Source of the DNA: Staphylococcus shinii
Lineage (GTDB): Bacteria; Bacillota; Bacilli; Staphylococcales; Staphylococcaceae
Assembly: GCF_017583065.1 (NCBI RefSeq)
Contig: NZ_JAGEVL010000001.1
Coordinates: forward strand, 248,001 to 312,000
DNA length: 64,000 bases
Direction of reading: 5' to 3'
The notes below the pieces were generated by a model. That model was given only the letters and a program-made list of their open reading frames with translations. It was not told the origin of the DNA and did not search any database. Shown here piece after piece: positions 61,793 through 64,000 of this stretch (positions are counted from its first letter, which is position 1; every line of letters begins with the position of its first letter). Position numbers and translations under genes: made by a program.

Positions 61793-62851
61793 ATGACAAG
61801 AATTGAAAAATTAAATAGCGCTATTAAATCAAAACATTTAGAAGCGGTAGTCGTACTTTCTGACTTTAACAGACGTTATTTATCCGGTTTTACTAGTACA
61901 AGTGGCGCGTTAATTATTACGAAAGATAACAACTTATTGCTTACTGATTTTAGGTACATTGAACAAGCGACTGCTCAAGCCCCAGAATTTAAAATCATCA
62001 AACAAGAAGGAAGCTTAATTGATGAAGTCAAAAAGCAGCTTGAAAAGTTAGACGTACAAAATGTTGGATTTGAAGGCAACTTAGTCAGCTACGATACATA
62101 TCTTCAATTGAGTAAATCATACATTAGTTTAATTAGTATTTCAGGTATGATAGAAAAAATACGTGAAGTTAAAGATGAATCAGAAATTGAGTTGATCCAA
62201 AAAGCAGCAGATATAGTTGATGAAGCATATGAATATATTTTAACTGTGGCAAAAGCTGGTATGACTGAACAGCAACTAAAAGCAAAATTAGAAAGTAAAA
62301 TGTTAGAACTAGGTGCTGAAGGAACTTCATTTGAAACAATTGTAGCTTCTGGTGAACGTGGTGCGCTACCTCATGGTGTTGCTAGTGATAAAGTTATAAA
62401 TTCAGGAGAATTAATTACATTAGATTTCGGTGCATATTACAAAGGGTATTCATCAGACATCACTCGTACATTTGCGATAGGTGAGCCTGATCCAAAACTC
62501 AAAGAAATATATAATATTGTGTTAGAGGCAAACCAAAAAGGCATTGACGCCGCTAAAAAAGGTATAACTGGTAAAGCATTAGATGCTATCGCTAGAGATT
62601 ATATAACCGAAAAAGGTTATGGTGAGGCGTTTGGACATTCGCTTGGTCATGGTATTGGATTAGACGTTCACGAAGGTCCTAACCTTTCTAGGAAATCAGA
62701 TACGCCATTAGATATAAATAATTGTGTTACAATTGAACCTGGTATATATTTAGATGGATTAGGTGGCGTTCGTATTGAAGATGACATTTTAATTAAAGAA
62801 AATGGCTGTGAACGCTTTACTAAATCTCCCAAAAACCTTATTATTTTATAG
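61793..62851 (+). CDS. M24-family aminopeptidase (Xaa-Pro type)
   Basis: A 352-residue creatinase-fold metallopeptidase that would release N-terminal residues next to proline. Metal ligands are visible: DFGAYYKGYSSDITRT (two Asp), HSLGHGIGLDVHEGP (His), TIEPGIYLDGLGGVRIEDDI (two Glu). It has the usual N-terminal domain (LEAVVVLSDFNRRYLSGF). AGGAGGATG precedes the ATG. It is followed by efp after 28 nt, the conserved yqhT-efp pair of Bacilli. Confidence 0.93.
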   Translation: MTRIEKLNSAIKSKHLEAVVVLSDFNRRYLSGFTSTSGALIITKDNNLLLTDFRYIEQATAQAPEFKIIKQEGSLIDEVKKQLEKLDVQNVGFEGNLVSYDTYLQLSKSYISLISISGMIEKIREVKDESEIELIQKAADIVDEAYEYILTVAKAGMTEQQLKAKLESKMLELGAEGTSFETIVASGERGALPHGVASDKVINSGELITLDFGAYYKGYSSDITRTFAIGEPDPKLKEIYNIVLEANQKGIDAAKKGITGKALDAIARDYITEKGYGEAFGHSLGHGIGLDVHEGPNLSRKSDTPLDINNCVTIEPGIYLDGLGGVRIEDDILIKENGCERFTKSPKNLIIL

Positions 62852-62879
62852 AAGACCTTATAATTGAGGAGGAAACTGA

Positions 62880-63437
62880 ATGATTTCGGTTAATGATTTT
62901 AAAACAGGCTTAACAATATCAGTAGATAATGGCATTTGGAAAGTTTTAGATTTCCAACATGTTAAACCAGGAAAAGGTTCTGCGTTTGTACGTTCTAAGC
63001 TACGTAATTTAAGAACTGGTTCGATTCAAGAGAAAACATTCAGAGGTGGCGAAAAAGTAGAAACTGCTATGATTGAGAATCGTCGTATGCAATATCTATA
63101 TGCCGATGGAGATACGCATGTTTTCATGGATAATCAAACATTTGATCAAACAGAGCTACAAGGAGATTATTTACAACACGAATTAAATTTCTTAAAAGCA
63201 AATATGGAAGTCCAAATTCAAACTTACGGTAATGAAACACTTGGCGTTGAATTACCAAAAACAGTTGAACTTGTAGTAACAGAAACTGAACCAGGTATTA
63301 AAGGCGACACAGCAAATGGTGCCACTAAATCTGCTACAGTAGAAACAGGATATACATTAAATGTCCCTTTATTTGTTAATGAAGGTGACACACTTGTAAT
63401 TAATACTGGTGACGGCAGTTACATTTCTAGAGCCTAA
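62880..63437 (+). CDS. efp: Elongation factor P
   Basis: Rescues ribosomes stalled at polyproline runs. The 185-residue protein has three OB-like domains; the tip of domain I carries Lys32 in KPGKGSAF, the residue that is modified in many bacteria. [16 protein letters not shown] and [24 protein letters not shown] are the family end signature. AGGAGG precedes the ATG. A terminator follows. Confidence 0.97.
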   Translation: MISVNDFKTGLTISVDNGIWKVLDFQHVKPGKGSAFVRSKLRNLRTGSIQEKTFRGGEKVETAMIENRRMQYLYADGDTHVFMDNQTFDQTELQGDYLQHELNFLKANMEVQIQTYGNETLGVELPKTVELVVTETEPGIKGDTANGATKSATVETGYTLNVPLFVNEGDTLVINTGDGSYISRA

Positions 63438-63480
63438 TATTTTTATTATTTAAAAATGACATGTACTTAAAGTAATGAGT

Positions 63481-63514
63481 AAAAACCTTTCCAATATATT
63501 GGAAAGGTTTTTTA
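63481..63514 (+). terminator. Terminator of efp
   Basis: A near-palindrome: AAAAACCTTTCC (63481-63492) with GGAAAGGTTTTT (63501-63512), 12 perfect base pairs and an AATATATT centre, with T run. Confidence 0.9.
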
Positions 63515-63911
63515 TGGTTATTATAAATATAAAAGGTTATATTAGATAATATAATGTTTATGAATACTATAATTTCTATAATTAAACTGTTAAATTATAA
63601 ATACTTAACTTTATATTTAATGTTCAATTTGAGTATGATTTAGTGCGTTCAAGTGCGCGATAAATCAAATGAAGTGTGTTGAACTATTATCAAGCCTAAA
63701 GTATCATTAATAACAATGTATTTATAGTGTAAGTTACATATGAATAAGAAAGGCTAAGTTACAATATTTTTATTTAATATAAAGATTTCATTTCTTTATT
63801 GATTAATCAAAGACAACACATCTTATTTATAAATTTAAGGTTTTTGCAAACTTATAGGCATATAGTACACGATAAAAGTTAATCAGTTTATTATAGAAAG
63901 TATGTATATGC

Positions 63912-63940
63912 TTGAATTGAACATATCACTAAAGTAAAAT
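63912..63940 (+). promoter_or_regulatory. accB promoter
   Basis: TTGAAT (63912-63917), 17-nt spacer, TAAAAT (63935-63940), 40 nt before the accB start. A fair SigA-type match. Confidence 0.5.
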
Positions 63941-63980
63941 AAACTAGGTAAATGAAAACAATCTGAAGGAGTCAGTATTT

Positions 63981-64000
63981 ATGAATTTTAAAGAAATTAA
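63981..64000 (+). CDS. accB: Acetyl-CoA carboxylase biotin carboxyl carrier protein (partial)
   Basis: Only six codons and two further bases are inside the window: ATG AAT TTT AAA GAA ATT, reading MNFKEI, preceded by GAAGGAG 9 nt upstream. This start matches staphylococcal AccB as I recall it, and accB following efp is the normal order in Bacilli. The call rests on context and should be checked with sequence beyond the window. Confidence 0.6.

Larger units (their letters stand above)
63438..63980. other. Noncoding spacer between efp and accB
   Basis: 543 nt. It starts with the efp terminator (63481-63512) and ends with the acc promoter (63912-63940). Between them an RNA-like fold is possible: TGATTTA (63636-63642) with TAAATCA (63661-63667) around TGCG/CGCG, while the loop GTTCAA (63647-63652) could instead pair with TTGAAC (63679-63684). 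No coding frame is seen and no RNA family recognised. Confidence 0.5.

Overview
The window is AT-rich, densely coded low-GC Firmicute chromosome, and gene content and order mark it as a Staphylococcus. Supporting signs are the hrcA-grpE-dnaK-dnaJ-prmA-rsmE run, the dnaG-sigA pair, the zinc ABC/zur operon beside sodA and pbp3, comG next to aroK and gcvT, and ComE/ComG proteins of staphylococcal type. Protein sequences I recall from S. aureus are close but not identical, so a coagulase-negative or other non-aureus species is likely. I cannot name the species. I see no insertion sequence, phage, integrase, CRISPR array, tRNA or rRNA gene; this is core chromosome, not an island.

Layout. 0-0.7 kb: 3' end of an NRAMP-type transporter. 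0.9-6.6 kb: housekeeping run mtnN-yqeG-yqeH-aroE-yhbY-nadD-yqeK-rsfS-yqeM, mostly abutting or overlapping. 6.6-11.2 kb: late-competence operon comEA-comEB-comEC, then holA. 11.5-15.2 kb: rpsT (minus), lepA, hemW. 15.2-22.2 kb: CIRCE-controlled heat-shock operon, two rRNA/ribosome methyltransferases and rpsU. 22.4-29.2 kb: nfeD-floA-unknown, then phoH-ybeY-dgkA-cdd-era-recO. 29.8-31.5 kb: glyS (minus) with a T-box leader. 31.5-36.1 kb: ccpN-ppsR-dnaG-sigA. 36.3-40.6 kb: trmK, Nif3-like protein, cshB, nfo. 40.8-42.8 kb: zinc uptake operon with zur. 43.1-50.8 kb: sodA, pbp3, rpmG, 5-FCL, rhomboid protease, yqgQ, glucokinase, YqgV-like protein and an MBL hydrolase. 50.9-55.1 kb: comG pseudopilus operon and aroK. 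55.06-59.2 kb: glycine riboswitch and glycine cleavage genes gcvT-gcvPA-gcvPB. 59.3-64 kb: rhodanese (minus), lipM, a minus-strand membrane protein and lipoprotein, an M24 peptidase, efp and the first codons of accB.

The window carries both main DNA-uptake operons: comG (pseudopilus) and comE (DNA receptor and membrane channel), with intact-looking reading frames. The most striking noncoding signal is that these operons, 44 kb apart, begin with the same arrangement. A bipartite motif AAAAGTAA-N13-TACGTGTAT lies 20-21 nt before the start codon and is embedded in a long hairpin. The 3' arm of that hairpin holds the Shine-Dalgarno sequence and runs into a T tract. I read this as a dedicated competence promoter (candidate SigH promoter) inside a terminator/SD-trap, which would keep upstream readthrough from expressing competence genes.

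Other regulation that can be read directly: CIRCE before hrcA, a hairpin terminator between dnaK and dnaJ, a T-box before glyS with an extra stem, a single-aptamer glycine riboswitch before gcvT, and many intrinsic terminators. Compared with the B. subtilis/S. aureus order as I remember it, mtaB (between rsmE and rpsU) and yqeY (after rpsU) are missing at their usual positions.
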